The position numbers were made by a program, and so were the translations under genes. 64,000 nucleotides of DNA, from positions 1,974,427-2,038,426 of the forward strand of contig NZ_BMID01000001.1 in the NCBI RefSeq assembly GCF_014641655.1, read 5' to 3'. The stretch comes from Pseudoblastomonas marina. Lineage in GTDB: Bacteria; Pseudomonadota; Alphaproteobacteria; Sphingomonadales; Sphingomonadaceae. Under the pieces are notes generated by a model. The model searched no databases and was not told the origin of the DNA. It was given only the letters and a program-made list of their open reading frames with translations. Below, in pieces: positions 1-8,432 of the stretch; the stretch's first letter is position 1, and every line of letters starts with the position of its first letter.

Positions 1-100
1 ACGCCAGCACGGCATGGCTTCCGATGTAGCCGGCCCCGCCCGTCACCAGCACCGGCGTGCGGAGGAGCCCGGGGCCATCGGGAAACTTTCTGTCCATCAT
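1..100 (-). CDS. galE: UDP-glucose 4-epimerase, N-terminal fragment (cut by window edge)
   Basis: Only the first 33 codons are inside the window; the gene continues leftward. The reverse strand reads a short polar leader and then TPVLVTGGAGYIGSHAVLA. This is the nucleotide-binding Rossmann motif (GGxGxIGSH) with the spacing and residues typical of UDP-glucose 4-epimerases, which interconvert UDP-glucose and UDP-galactose for cell-surface sugars. Two adjacent ATG codons (98-100 and 95-97) could start it. The extension of about 14 residues before the Rossmann strand is slightly longer than usual. Other extended SDR nucleotide-sugar epimerases share this motif, so galE is a family-level call. 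Confidence 0.6.
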   Translation of the reverse strand, partial: MMDRKFPDGPGLLRTPVLVTGGAGYIGSHAVLA

Positions 101-204
101 TCGCTTCTAACAGGCCGTCGCGCCTTCGGGGAGCCACCCGCGCTTCCTTTCCTCGATTCGATCGCGGGCGTACGGATCGCCACGACTTTCAAGGAGTCGA
201 CCCC

Positions 205-810
205 ATGTTCGCCACGTTCCGTCGTCCCGCCCTCATTGCGCTTTCGGCGCTCGCCCTCTCCGCCTGCGCCACGGCGCCCTATGCTGGGCCGACCGAGGTG
301 ACTCGTTTCTCCGCGCCCGACCTCGCCGAGGCGCCGCGCGGCCGGATCGAAGTGGTCGTCGCCCCCGGCGAGGAGACGAGCGGTCTCGCCATGCAGCCCT
401 ATCTCGACGCGGTGACGCGCGAGCTCGCCTCGCTCGGTTACGCCCCGGTTTCCGGCGGCGGCACGCAAGTCGCCGAAGTGCGTGCCGGGCGCGGCGAATT
501 GCTCGCCGATGGATCGCGCCGCTCGCCGGTCAGCGTCGGGGTCGGCGGATCGACCGGGACCTACGGCTCGGGCGTCGGCGTCGGCATCGGGATCAATCTG
601 GGCGGCGGCGAGCGCCGCACCGTCGACACCAGCATGGCGGTCATGATCCGCGATATGGACACGCGCGAAGTGCTGTGGGAAGGCCGGGCCAGCTTTGCCG
701 CGACCGAAAACGCGGACGAATTCGAGGTCGCCAACGCGGCCGACAAACTTGCCAGCGCCCTGTTCGCCGGATTTCCCGGCAATTCGGGCGAAACGATAGA
801 GGTAGAATGA
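205..810 (+). CDS. DUF4136-type outer-membrane lipoprotein
   Basis: This 201-residue protein starts with a lipoprotein signal peptide ending in the lipobox LSAC, so Cys21 is the expected lipidated residue. The rest resembles DUF4136 lipoproteins: an N-terminal strand region, then a glycine-rich stretch (about residues 112-135) followed by a segment reading [20 protein letters not shown], the usual DUF4136 ending in which an inner-membrane or periplasmic beta-domain is proposed. The function of the family is unknown. The stop codon overlaps the start of the downstream M14 carboxypeptidase by ATGA, so the two are probably co-translated. Family assignment is from sequence pattern only. Confidence 0.75.
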   Translation: MFATFRRPALIALSALALSACATAPYAGPTEVTRFSAPDLAEAPRGRIEVVVAPGEETSGLAMQPYLDAVTRELASLGYAPVSGGGTQVAEVRAGRGELLADGSRRSPVSVGVGGSTGTYGSGVGVGIGINLGGGERRTVDTSMAVMIRDMDTREVLWEGRASFAATENADEFEVANAADKLASALFAGFPGNSGETIEVE

Positions 811-1943
811 CCCACAATATCGCGATCGACACCGCCTTCGATGCGGGCAATATCGAAGTCAAAGCCGTGGACGGGGCGAGCGCGCGCCTCGCCATCCGCA
901 AGGACAACCAGTCCGAGTTCAAGCAGTGGTACTATTTCCGCGTGTCGGGCGCGGCGGGCCGCGAACTCGAACTCAAGATCGAGGACCTCAAGGATTCGGC
1001 CTATCCGGGCGGCTGGCCCGACTACGATTCGGTCGTTTCCGAGGATCGCGAATATTGGGGCCGTGCCGACAGCGAATACGATGCCGACAGCGGCACGCTC
1101 ACGATCCGCTATACGCCCGAATCGAACATCGCCTGGTTCGCCTATTTCGCGCCCTATTCGATGGAGCGCCATTTCGACCTCGTCTCCGAAGCCGCGCTGA
1201 TGGACGGGGTCTCGCACCGCGTTCTCGGCCACACGCTCGACGGGCGCCCGATCGACTGTCTCGAAATGGGCGAAGGCGACAAGCATGTGTGGCTCTATGC
1301 CCGCCAGCATCCGGGCGAAACGCAGGCCGAATGGTGGATGGAAGGCGCGCTCGACGTGCTCACCGACATGGGCGATCCGGTCGCGCGCACGCTGCGCGAG
1401 AAGTGCACGCTCCACGTCGTGCCCAATATGAACCCGGACGGCAGCTTCCGCGGCCATCTGCGCACCAATGCCTGCGGCGCGAATTTGAACCGCGAATGGG
1501 AAAACCCGACCGCCGAACGCTCGCCCGAGGTGCTCGCCCTGCGCAATGCGATGGACGAGACCGGCGTGTTCTTCGCGATGGACGTGCATGGCGACGAGGC
1601 GATCCCCGCCGCCTTCCTCGCCGGCTATGAAGGCATCCCGGGCCTGACCGAGGAGCATTATGCCGGCTTCACCCGCTACGAGCAGATCCTCGACCGCCGT
1701 TCGGTGCTGTTCCAGACCGAAAAGGGCTACGACAAGTCGAAGCCCGGAGAAGCCAACCTCTCGATGAGCACGACCCAGGTCGCGCACCGCTTCAAGGCGA
1801 CCGCGATGACGCTCGAGATGCCCTACAAGGACAATTTCAAGAGCCCCGACCCCGAACAGGGCTGGTCGCCCGAGAACTGCGAAGCGCTCGCCCGCGACTG
1901 CCTCGGTGCGCTGGTGGAGTGGCTCGAAGCCTCGGACGCCTGA
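807..1943 (+). CDS. M14 family zinc carboxypeptidase (cytosolic carboxypeptidase-like)
   Basis: 378 residues. The first ~115 residues form the beta-rich N-terminal domain seen in cytosolic carboxypeptidase (CCP/AGBL-like) proteins. The catalytic domain follows, with zinc ligands in HPGE (His168, Glu171) and DVHGDE (His261), a substrate-binding NLNRE segment (about 226-230) and the catalytic Glu337 in TLEMPY. There is no signal peptide, so it should act in the cytoplasm, trimming C-terminal residues from peptides or small substrates; bacterial substrates of this subgroup are not settled. I chose the ATG at 807 because it overlaps the DUF4136 stop (ATGA) and begins the conserved domain; longer in-frame starts lie inside the upstream gene. 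Confidence 0.85.
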   Translation: MTHNIAIDTAFDAGNIEVKAVDGASARLAIRKDNQSEFKQWYYFRVSGAAGRELELKIEDLKDSAYPGGWPDYDSVVSEDREYWGRADSEYDADSGTLTIRYTPESNIAWFAYFAPYSMERHFDLVSEAALMDGVSHRVLGHTLDGRPIDCLEMGEGDKHVWLYARQHPGETQAEWWMEGALDVLTDMGDPVARTLREKCTLHVVPNMNPDGSFRGHLRTNACGANLNREWENPTAERSPEVLALRNAMDETGVFFAMDVHGDEAIPAAFLAGYEGIPGLTEEHYAGFTRYEQILDRRSVLFQTEKGYDKSKPGEANLSMSTTQVAHRFKATAMTLEMPYKDNFKSPDPEQGWSPENCEALARDCLGALVEWLEASDA

Positions 1944-1952
1944 TCGCGCGGG

Positions 1953-2126
1953 TCAGGCCGCGAGCAGTTTTTGCGACACCTCTTCGGGGGTGCCGGTGAC
2001 CAGCAGGGGCTGTCCGCCAATGATGCCGACATTGGTCTGGCCGTTTTCGGCCACCCGCAGCCATGCGACATTGGAAGCGACGACAAGGTAGTTGCCGCCG
2101 CGCGAGGCCAGTTCGACGAATTTCAT
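1953..2126 (-). CDS. Small 57-residue protein, possibly FlbD-like
   Basis: Not recognised with certainty. The reverse strand encodes a compact protein beginning MKFVELASRGGNYLVVASNV and ending with a GTPEEV...KLLAA helix. The pattern of a short beta sheet, a Gly-Gly turn and a C-terminal xxEEVxxxL helix resembles the very small FlbD-like/RemA-like proteins, but there are no flagellar genes nearby. It lies between two convergent or co-directional genes, 9 bases from the M14 carboxypeptidase stop. It is too short to be certain, but the clean start, the stop and the hydrophobic/polar alternation favour a real gene. Confidence 0.5.
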   Translation of the reverse strand: MKFVELASRGGNYLVVASNVAWLRVAENGQTNVGIIGGQPLLVTGTPEEVSQKLLAA

Positions 2127-2198
2127 GTGTTGGGACTCCGGTGCGCCGAGCGCGCCGGAGTCTGATAACGCGCAGACCTTAACAGCTTGCCCGCAGCC

Positions 2199-2603
2199 TC
2201 AGTCCAAACTTGCCGGGCCGAAGGCATCGGGCAGCAGCGCGCTCAGCGTGGTGCGACGCACGTCGTCGGGGCCGACGCAGAGGATTTCGGGATCGGTCCC
2301 GCCGAGCGCGGCGAGTTCGTTGAGCACCTGGCGGCAACGGCCGCACGGCGTAATCGGCTCGGCGCCCGGTCCGGTGACCGCGACCGCCTCGAGCCCGCCG
2401 CGTACGCCCGCATCCATTGCCTTCGCCACCGCAACGGTCTCCGCGCACAGCGCGAGCCCGTAGCTGGCATTCTCGATATTGGTGCCGGTCACCACCGTGC
2501 CGTCGGCAAAGCGCAGCGCCGCGCCGACCGGGAAGACCGAATAGGGCGAATAGGATTGCTTGGCCGCATCGCGCGCGGCGGCGATCAGGTCTTCGTCGGT
2601 CAT
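2199..2603 (-). CDS. cdd: Cytidine deaminase
   Basis: 134 residues, the normal length of homotetrameric cytidine deaminases that convert cytidine and deoxycytidine to uridine nucleosides in pyrimidine salvage. The zinc site is complete: CAE (Cys53, with catalytic Glu55) and PCGRC (Cys87, Cys90). The substrate-binding segment NIENASYG (42-49) is also intact. It starts 4 bases after the stop of the GH25-like gene in the same orientation, so the pair is probably one transcript. Confidence 0.93.
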   Translation of the reverse strand: MTDEDLIAAARDAAKQSYSPYSVFPVGAALRFADGTVVTGTNIENASYGLALCAETVAVAKAMDAGVRGGLEAVAVTGPGAEPITPCGRCRQVLNELAALGGTDPEILCVGPDDVRRTTLSALLPDAFGPASLD

Positions 2604-2607
2604 CTTG

Positions 2608-3303
2608 CTACTCCCGCGCCACCACCCAGCGCACCGTGCCTTCGCCGCCTTCGTAGGCGCGATAGGGATTGGCGGTCCAGAGCGTCCACGGGCGCCCGCC
2701 GTAATCGGGTTGGTAATATGTCCGCGACAACCACAGGTCGCGTTCGAGCCGCGTCGCGATCCCGAATTGGTCCTGCGCCTCGTGGGACAGCTTGAGGATG
2801 GCGGGTTTGCCCGCGTGCGTTTCGATCTGGTTGAGCAGCGTGGTCAGCTCGCTTTCGACCGCGGCATCGGAGAGGGTCTGCGGACAGGACTCCTGCCCCC
2901 GGTCGAACTCGACCACCGGGGGGAGCAATTCGCTATCGCGCGGCACGATGGTGGCGAAATTGCCCGCCTGGGGGTCGGCCGGCTGGCACGGATCGAAGCG
3001 ATGCACAGCGCCCACTGCCAGCCCCGCCTCGCGCGCGCCGGCCAGGTGCCGGGCGAAGGTCGAATCCTTGGCAAAGGCGCCGTCGCTGGCATCGAGATAG
3101 GCGAAGCTCGCGCCGTTGGCGGCGAGCGCGCGCCAATTCGCCGCGCCTTCCTCGAGCCCCCATTCGACGCCCTGCACCGGGAATTGCGCGCGCGGCGGGG
3201 TCCATTGGCGCAGCTGCCACCAAGCCACGCCGCCCGCGACCAGCGCGACCAGCAAGAGCGCGCCCAACACGCGCGAGACCAGTTTTCGAGATTTCCGTGC
3301 CAA
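2608..3303 (-). CDS. GH25 (lysozyme-like) membrane-anchored protein with altered active site
   Basis: 231 residues. A single N-terminal transmembrane segment (about residues 10-30) anchors a domain that follows the glycoside hydrolase family 25 pattern: an opening strand GVEWG, the FAYLDASDG segment, KDSTFARHLAGAREAGLAVGA-type helix/strand (read in part), then LPPVVEFD. In active GH25 muramidases the first strand carries Asp and the last carries the catalytic DxE. Here they read GVE and EFD, that is Asp to Glu and Glu to Asp swaps. It may be a weak or inactive muramidase or a peptidoglycan-binding protein. It precedes cytidine deaminase in the same transcript. Confidence 0.65.
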   Translation of the reverse strand: MARKSRKLVSRVLGALLLVALVAGGVAWWQLRQWTPPRAQFPVQGVEWGLEEGAANWRALAANGASFAYLDASDGAFAKDSTFARHLAGAREAGLAVGAVHRFDPCQPADPQAGNFATIVPRDSELLPPVVEFDRGQESCPQTLSDAAVESELTTLLNQIETHAGKPAILKLSHEAQDQFGIATRLERDLWLSRTYYQPDYGGRPWTLWTANPYRAYEGGEGTVRWVVARE

Positions 3304-3321
3304 TGTGCGCCCGCCTGTCCT

Positions 3322-3804
3322 TCAGCTCTTAATATGCAGGACGCAGATCAGTGTGAAGAGCCGCCGCGCGGTTGCGAAGTCGGTTTCCACCTTTCCGTCG
3401 AGCCGCTCGAGCAGCAGCTCGGCGGCATTGTTGTGCACCCCGCGCCGCGCCATGTCGATCGTCTCGATCTCTTTCGGGGTCGCCTTGCGGATCGCCTGGT
3501 AATAGCTGTCGCAGATGGCGAAATAATCGCGGATCGGACGGCGGAAGCGGGCGAGCCCCAGCACCAGCGTTTCAAGCTCTGCGTCATCCACGTCGGCGAT
3601 CAGCAGCACCAGCCGCCCGTCGCGCACAGAAAGCGAGAGGTGGTACGGCCCGTCGGCTCCCTTCTCCGCCGCGCGCACCGGCCGGAAGCTATTGTCCTCG
3701 ATCAGGTCGAAGATCGCGATCCGCCGCTCCTGCTCGATATCGGCATTGCGCCACAGGATGGTCGCCTCGTCGAGTTCGATCTTGGCAATGCGGTGATCGG
3801 GCAT
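3322..3804 (-). CDS. UPF0262 family protein
   Basis: About 160 residues and very close to the UPF0262 pattern: an N-terminal RIAKIELDE strand, IEQERRIAIFDLIEDNSF, the block FRRPIRDYFAICDSYYQAIR and the C-terminal ARRLFTLICVLH. The family is widespread in alphaproteobacteria and its function is unknown. I chose the ATG at 3804. An open frame continues upstream to 3879, but it translates a repeated palindromic element (PACAGMTTG-like residues), which is a known artefact of read-through into such repeats. The gene lies 17 bases upstream of the GH25-like gene on the same strand. Confidence 0.85.
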   Translation of the reverse strand: MPDHRIAKIELDEATILWRNADIEQERRIAIFDLIEDNSFRPVRAAEKGADGPYHLSLSVRDGRLVLLIADVDDAELETLVLGLARFRRPIRDYFAICDSYYQAIRKATPKEIETIDMARRGVHNNAAELLLERLDGKVETDFATARRLFTLICVLHIKS

Positions 3805-3835
3805 CGGGTTAGCCTTCGCAGATGCAACGCCCGTT

Positions 3836-3912
3836 GTCATTCCCGCGCACGCAGGAACTCCGGGGTAATTTTGCACCACATCGCCCTGGATCCCCGCTTT
3901 CGCCGGGATGAC
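3836..3912. repeat. REP-like intergenic palindromic repeat
   Basis: About 77 bases between the UPF0262 gene and dnaB. The ends are inverted: GTCATTCCCGCG at the left and CGCCGGGATGAC at the right, with the typical inner block GGATCCCCGCTTTCG. This matches the common proteobacterial GTCAT-CCCGCG...CGCGGG-ATGAC intergenic repeat. It appears once in this window. It could form a long hairpin in RNA and may separate the two divergent transcription units. Confidence 0.7.
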
Positions 3913-3985
3913 GAAAAGTTATGACCGACATCCACAGCACCCAATTGGATCGCGCCACTTGAAGCCCCTCTCCCCCTCCCGCACT

Positions 3986-5500
3986 ATGTCGCTCATGGCC
4001 GATCAAGATCTCATCATCCGCGACGACAAGCATGCCGCGCAGGCGTTGCCCTCCAATATCGAAGCGGAGGCCGCGTTCCTCGGCGCGGTGCTGTTCGACA
4101 ACCGCGTGCTCGAAGAGCTGCCGGTCGCGCTCCAGCCGCAGCATTTCTTCGAATCGATCCACCAGAAGATTTTCGAACGCATCCTCCAGCTGATCGATCG
4201 CAATGCGACCGCCAGCCCGGTGTCGCTCAAGCCCTATTTCGAGGGCGACGAGGCGCTCGCCGACCTCGGCGGTACGAGCTACCTGATGCAGTTGTCGGGC
4301 ACCGGGCTCGGCACGCTCGCGGCGCGCGAGCTATCGCAGCAGATCTACGATCTCGCGCTGCTGCGCGAACTGGTGGTTGTCGGGCGCGATCTCGTCACCG
4401 GGGCGATGGATACGAGCGAGGACATCTCGCCCGAAAAGCAGATCGAAAATGCCGAGGCCCAGCTCTATCGGGTCGCCGAGGGCAGCGCGACCAACGAGAG
4501 CGCCAAGAGCTTCGGCGCGGCGAGCATGGAATCGCTGCGCCAGATCCAGAAGGCGCTCAATTCGGGCGGCAAGGTCTCTGGCAAGACCACCGGCTTCGTT
4601 TCGATCAACTCGCAGACCGGCGGTCTGCACGATTCGGACCTCATCATCGTCGCCGGGCGCCCGGGCATGGGCAAGTCGGCGATCGCGACCAACATCGCCT
4701 TCAATGCCGCCGAGCGGCTGCGCACCGATCGCGAAGCCGGCATCGACGACAGCGAATCGATCGGCGCGGGCGTCGCCCTGTTCAGCCTCGAAATGAGCGC
4801 CGACCAGCTCGCCACGCGTATCCTCGCCGAACAATCGGGCATCAGCTCCTCGGCGCTGCGCATGGGCAAGCTGTCGAAGGAAGATTTCGCGCAGCTGGCC
4901 CATGCCAGCCAGCGCCTGTCCGAGCTGCCGCTCTATATCGACGATACGCCCGCGCTCACCATCGCCGGACTGCGCGCCCGCGCGCGACGCCTGAAGCGGC
5001 GCCACAATATCGGGCTGGTGATCATCGATTACCTCCAGCTGCTCCAGGGCACCGGCCGCGCCAACGACAATCGCGTGAACGAGATCTCCGAAATCAGTCG
5101 CGGCTTGAAGACACTCGCCAAGGAACTCGAGGTCCCGGTGATCGCGCTGTCGCAGCTCTCCCGTGCGGTCGAGCAACGCGACGACAAGCGGCCGATGCTG
5201 TCCGACCTGCGCGAATCGGGCTCGATCGAACAGGACGCCGACATGGTGTGGTTCATCTATCGCGAGGACTATTACGTCGCCTCGCGCGAACCCAAGCGCC
5301 CGGTCGAGGGCGACGACGTCGCGGTCCACGAAACCCACGCCCAGTGGATGCAGGAGATGGAGCGGGTCTACGGCCTGTCCGAACTGATCGTCGCCAAGCA
5401 GCGCCACGGCTCGACCGGCAAGGTCCGCCTGCGCTTCGAACACAAGATCACCAAGTTCTCCGACCTCGCCGACGAGGATTACGGCTCGCCGGAATATTAA
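3986..5500 (+). CDS. dnaB: Replicative DNA helicase
   Basis: About 504 residues, the normal DnaB length. The N-terminal DnaB domain (SNIEAEAAFLGAVLFDNRVL) binds primase and the C-terminal RecA-like domain carries Walker A GRPGMGKSA, the LEMSADQLATRI segment, a Walker B (VIIDYLQLL) and the arginine-finger region (RESGSIEQDADMVWF). It forms the hexameric helicase that unwinds DNA at the replication fork. Two close starts, ATG at 3986 and ATG at 3995 (MADQDL), are both plausible; I give the longer. Its stop overlaps that of the convergent phospholipase D gene by a few bases. Confidence 0.95.
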   Translation: MSLMADQDLIIRDDKHAAQALPSNIEAEAAFLGAVLFDNRVLEELPVALQPQHFFESIHQKIFERILQLIDRNATASPVSLKPYFEGDEALADLGGTSYLMQLSGTGLGTLAARELSQQIYDLALLRELVVVGRDLVTGAMDTSEDISPEKQIENAEAQLYRVAEGSATNESAKSFGAASMESLRQIQKALNSGGKVSGKTTGFVSINSQTGGLHDSDLIIVAGRPGMGKSAIATNIAFNAAERLRTDREAGIDDSESIGAGVALFSLEMSADQLATRILAEQSGISSSALRMGKLSKEDFAQLAHASQRLSELPLYIDDTPALTIAGLRARARRLKRRHNIGLVIIDYLQLLQGTGRANDNRVNEISEISRGLKTLAKELEVPVIALSQLSRAVEQRDDKRPMLSDLRESGSIEQDADMVWFIYREDYYVASREPKRPVEGDDVAVHETHAQWMQEMERVYGLSELIVAKQRHGSTGKVRLRFEHKITKFSDLADEDYGSPEY

Positions 5501-6675
5501 AGCCCCAAGTTCAGTTTCCGGCTGACCGTGTAATCGACCACCGCGACGAGGAACCAGCTGAGGTTCCACTTGATCCGCGTCCACAACCCGCTGCGCTGCC
5601 GGTGCAGCGCAGGTGTGATTTCGGTCGAGGCGGGGATATGGGTATCGACGAATTGCCGCATCCGGTCGGCCAGCCCCCTGTCCTCGATCCGCAGCATCAG
5701 TTCGAGGTTCACATAGAGGCTGCGCATGTCGAAATTGGCGCTGCCGAGATAGACCGCGTCGTCGAGCACGATCAGCTTCATGTGCAGCTTGCAAGGCTCG
5801 AATTCGAAGATCCTTGCGCCCCGCTTGAGGAGGTCGTGATAGAGCGAGCGCGAGGCACCGATCGTCGCGCCATTGTCCGATTTCGCGGCCATGATCAGCC
5901 TCGTTTCACCCTTGCGAGCGATATTGCCGATCCGCTGCAACAGCCGCCTGGGTGGCGAGAAATAGGCCATGATCATGTCGAGGCGCGCGCCTTCGATCAG
6001 GTCCTCGCCGACGCAACGGGCCCAGCTCGACAGGCCCTTTGTCGGCCCGCCGATCAGCCATTGCACCGGGCCGTCGCCCGGGTCCCATTCGCGCAGCAGC
6101 TTGCGGATCGCGCGCCACTGGTGCCGGTCGCTCTCGGTCCACCGCTCGAGCTGGTCGAACCAGTCGCACAGCCGGTCCACCCCGTCGCCCTCGATCACGA
6201 TACCCAGGTCGTGCCAGCCATCCTCGCACGGTGTCTCGAAATACCCGTCCTCTATATTGAACCCGCCGAACATGGCCTCCTGGCCGTCGGCGATCGCCAT
6301 CTTCTGATGGTTGCGGATCAGGTAGCGTTGTGACCAGGTCGCAGAAAAGCAGCTGTACTTGCCGCCCGCGGCGACGAATTCATCGAAGAATTTCTCGTCG
6401 GCGCTGGCCCCGAAACTGTCGATCAGGAGGCTGACCGCCACGCCGCGCCGCGCGGCTTGGGTCAGTGCATCGCGGACCTTGGTCGAAGCGCCGTCCTCGG
6501 CAAAGATGTAGAAACACAGCTTGAGCGATTCGCGCGCGCTCTCGATCAGTGCGATCAGCGCCTCCAACCGGTCGCGACCGTCGGGATAGAAGGTGAGCGT
6601 CTGTCCTTGCGCCTCGACCGTGAAGGGCGCCGGATCGTGATAGGACTGTTCCTGCTCGCAGGGCGCATCGGCCAT
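5497..6675 (-). CDS. Phospholipase D-family protein (cardiolipin synthase type)
   Basis: 392 residues with two complete HKD motifs: HQKMAIAD (His123, Lys125, Asp130) followed by GGFNI, and HMKLIVLD (His298, Lys300, Asp305) followed by GSANFDMRS. This two-HKD layout is that of bacterial cardiolipin synthases (Cls), which condense phosphatidylglycerol molecules, though no N-terminal transmembrane helices are visible, as in ClsB/ClsC-like soluble forms. A hydrophobic C-terminal segment may contact the membrane. It is convergent with dnaB and divergent from rpoZ. Confidence 0.85.
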   Translation of the reverse strand: MADAPCEQEQSYHDPAPFTVEAQGQTLTFYPDGRDRLEALIALIESARESLKLCFYIFAEDGASTKVRDALTQAARRGVAVSLLIDSFGASADEKFFDEFVAAGGKYSCFSATWSQRYLIRNHQKMAIADGQEAMFGGFNIEDGYFETPCEDGWHDLGIVIEGDGVDRLCDWFDQLERWTESDRHQWRAIRKLLREWDPGDGPVQWLIGGPTKGLSSWARCVGEDLIEGARLDMIMAYFSPPRRLLQRIGNIARKGETRLIMAAKSDNGATIGASRSLYHDLLKRGARIFEFEPCKLHMKLIVLDDAVYLGSANFDMRSLYVNLELMLRIEDRGLADRMRQFVDTHIPASTEITPALHRQRSGLWTRIKWNLSWFLVAVVDYTVSRKLNLGL

Positions 6676-6713
6676 GCGCCCCGCTTCGCACCCCTTGCGC
6701 CCACGTGCAATGC

Positions 6714-6742
6714 TTGACTTTTTCCCGGTTCGCCCCTAGCTC
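6714..6742 (+). promoter_or_regulatory. Probable sigma-70-type promoter of rpoZ
   Basis: TTGACT (6714-6719), a 17-base spacer and TAGCTC (6737-6742) lie about 50 bases before the rpoZ start. Spacing and the -35 box match the sigma-70 consensus; the -10 box keeps the TA start only. A GGAG ribosome-binding site (6783-6786) sits 6 bases before the ATG. Confidence 0.55.
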
Positions 6743-6792
6743 GCCACCCTTCCCGACAGCCATGTCGCTTACACGAATTTACGGAGTGCCCG

Positions 6793-7137
6793 ATGGCGCG
6801 CGTTACCGTCGAAGATTGCGTCGACAAGATCCCGAACCGTTTCGACCTCGTCCTGCTCGCCGCGCAGCGTGCGCGCGAGATCTCGGGCGGCGCCGAACTC
6901 ACGCTCGAGCGCGATCGTGACAAGAACCCGGTCGTCGCCCTGCGCGAGATCGCCGAGCAGAACGTCAAGCCAAAGGACCTCAAGGAGGCCGTGGTGCAGA
7001 GCCTGCAGCGCGTGATCGAGGAAGAGGACGACGATATCGACGAGATCGGTTCGCTCAGCCAGTCGGCCGAAGCGCTGCGCATCTCGGCCTCGCAGCCGGC
7101 ACGCCCGACTTCGATCGGATCCGATTACGACGGCTGA
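6793..7137 (+). CDS. rpoZ: DNA-directed RNA polymerase omega subunit
   Basis: 114 residues matching omega: N-terminal MARVTVEDC, the [17 protein letters not shown] helix and the [15 protein letters not shown] segment that clamps the beta-prime C terminus. It helps assemble RNA polymerase and, in proteobacteria, forms part of ppGpp binding site 1. An acidic tail (EEEDDDIDE) follows, as in other sphingomonads. It has its own promoter and a strong intrinsic terminator directly after it, so it is transcribed alone; no spoT/relA gene is adjacent. Confidence 0.95.
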   Translation: MARVTVEDCVDKIPNRFDLVLLAAQRAREISGGAELTLERDRDKNPVVALREIAEQNVKPKDLKEAVVQSLQRVIEEEDDDIDEIGSLSQSAEALRISASQPARPTSIGSDYDG

Positions 7138-7157
7138 TCGCAGCCAACCCGATGATC

Positions 7158-7187
7158 AAAAGGGCCGCCCGGCGAGGCGGCCCTTTT
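7158..7187 (+). terminator. Intrinsic terminator after rpoZ
   Basis: Perfect 12-bp inverted repeat AAAAGGGCCGCC / GGCGGCCCTTTT (7158-7169 and 7176-7187) with a 6-base loop CGGCGA. The G+C-rich stem ends in a T run, 20 bases after the rpoZ stop. By symmetry it could also work for reverse transcription. Confidence 0.9.
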
Positions 7188-7244
7188 CGTATTCGCCGTC
7201 GGCGCTATCATGCGCCCGAACTGAGCAGGGATCGGGACCGGGGC

Positions 7245-8429
7245 ATGAGTGATATCGGCGAAGCGTTAGGGACGGTCGCGGAGGGCGGCCTCTATTCGCG
7301 CGCGGTCGAGAAAACGGACGGCGAGGGTCCGGTCGGAGCAGGGAGGCTGGTGAAAGGTCATTTCGCCGAAGAGACTTGCCTCAATTGCGAGACCTCGCTG
7401 CACGGGACGCATTGCCACAATTGCGGACAGAAGGCGCATCTTCACCGTACGATCCACGCCTTCATGCACGACCTGCTGCACGGCGCGCTGCATTTCGAAG
7501 GCAAGATGTGGTCGACGCTGCCCAAGCTGGTACTCAAGCCGGGCGAGCTGACCCGCCGGTACGTCGCGGGCGAACGGGCGAAGTTCGTATCACCAATGGC
7601 GCTGTTCCTGTTCTCGGTCTTCCTGATGTTCGCGATCTTCCAGGCGGTGGGGCTGACCGCGCCCACCCTGCCCGACACACCTTCGCGCGATCAGATCAAG
7701 ACGGCGATCGCTGCCGAGATCAAGGGCCAGGAAGATCGCATCGAAACGCTTGACGAACGTCTGGCCGATGAAAACCTCGAACAGTCGGTGCGGGAGCGGT
7801 TGAACCGGCGCCGACAAGAAGCCGTCGGCGACCTCGAAACCGCGAGAGCCGCGGCAGCCACGCCCTTCGTCCAGGGCGCGAGCGACGGAACCCAGGCCGA
7901 GGCGGACGGGACCGCAACCCCTGACGGCGAGAGCGATACGCGCGTCATCGCCTCGGATTCTTCGGGCGATCGCCGAATGACCATGAACCTCACCGGGATC
8001 GATTGGATAGACAACGGCATCGTCAAGAAATGGGAGCAGAACCCGAGCCTGATGCTCTACAAGTTGCAGGCCAACAGCTACAAGTTCAGCTGGCTGCTGA
8101 TCCCGCTTTCGGTGCCGTTCGTGTGGCTGCTGTTTGCCTGGAAACGCAATTTCCGCGCCTACGATCACGCGATCTTCGTGACCTACTCGCTATCCTTCAT
8201 GTCGCTGCTGTTCATCTCGCTCAGCATCATGGGAATCCTGAAGGCTCACACTGCGGTGATCGCCTTCGCGGCGCTCTTCATCCCGCCGATCCACATGTAC
8301 AAGCAATTGCGCGGTGCCTACGGCCTGTCGCGCTTTTCTGCGCTCTGGCGCCTCGTCGTGCTGCAGGTTTTCATCCTGATCGTGCTGGTGCTGTTCCTCC
8401 AGCTGCTGCTGGTGATCGGCGCTTTCTGA
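7245..8429 (+). CDS. DUF3667 membrane protein with zinc ribbon
   Basis: 394 residues. An N-terminal four-cysteine ribbon (Cys45, Cys48, Cys57, Cys60: CLNC...CHNCGQ) is followed by the DUF3667 segment TLPKLVLKPGELTRRYVAGER, a first transmembrane helix (about 115-140), a long charged loop rich in Glu/Arg (about 145-245, possibly coiled coil) and three or four C-terminal transmembrane helices. This is the standard DUF3667 layout; function unknown. I chose the ATG at 7245, just before the recognisable N terminus; the open frame upstream runs through the rpoZ terminator. Confidence 0.8.
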   Translation: MSDIGEALGTVAEGGLYSRAVEKTDGEGPVGAGRLVKGHFAEETCLNCETSLHGTHCHNCGQKAHLHRTIHAFMHDLLHGALHFEGKMWSTLPKLVLKPGELTRRYVAGERAKFVSPMALFLFSVFLMFAIFQAVGLTAPTLPDTPSRDQIKTAIAAEIKGQEDRIETLDERLADENLEQSVRERLNRRRQEAVGDLETARAAAATPFVQGASDGTQAEADGTATPDGESDTRVIASDSSGDRRMTMNLTGIDWIDNGIVKKWEQNPSLMLYKLQANSYKFSWLLIPLSVPFVWLLFAWKRNFRAYDHAIFVTYSLSFMSLLFISLSIMGILKAHTAVIAFAALFIPPIHMYKQLRGAYGLSRFSALWRLVVLQVFILIVLVLFLQLLLVIGAF

Positions 8430-8432
8430 CGG

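Noticed and set aside
3805-3879. N-terminal extension of the UPF0262 frame
   Set aside because: It translates the palindromic repeat rather than a conserved protein sequence.
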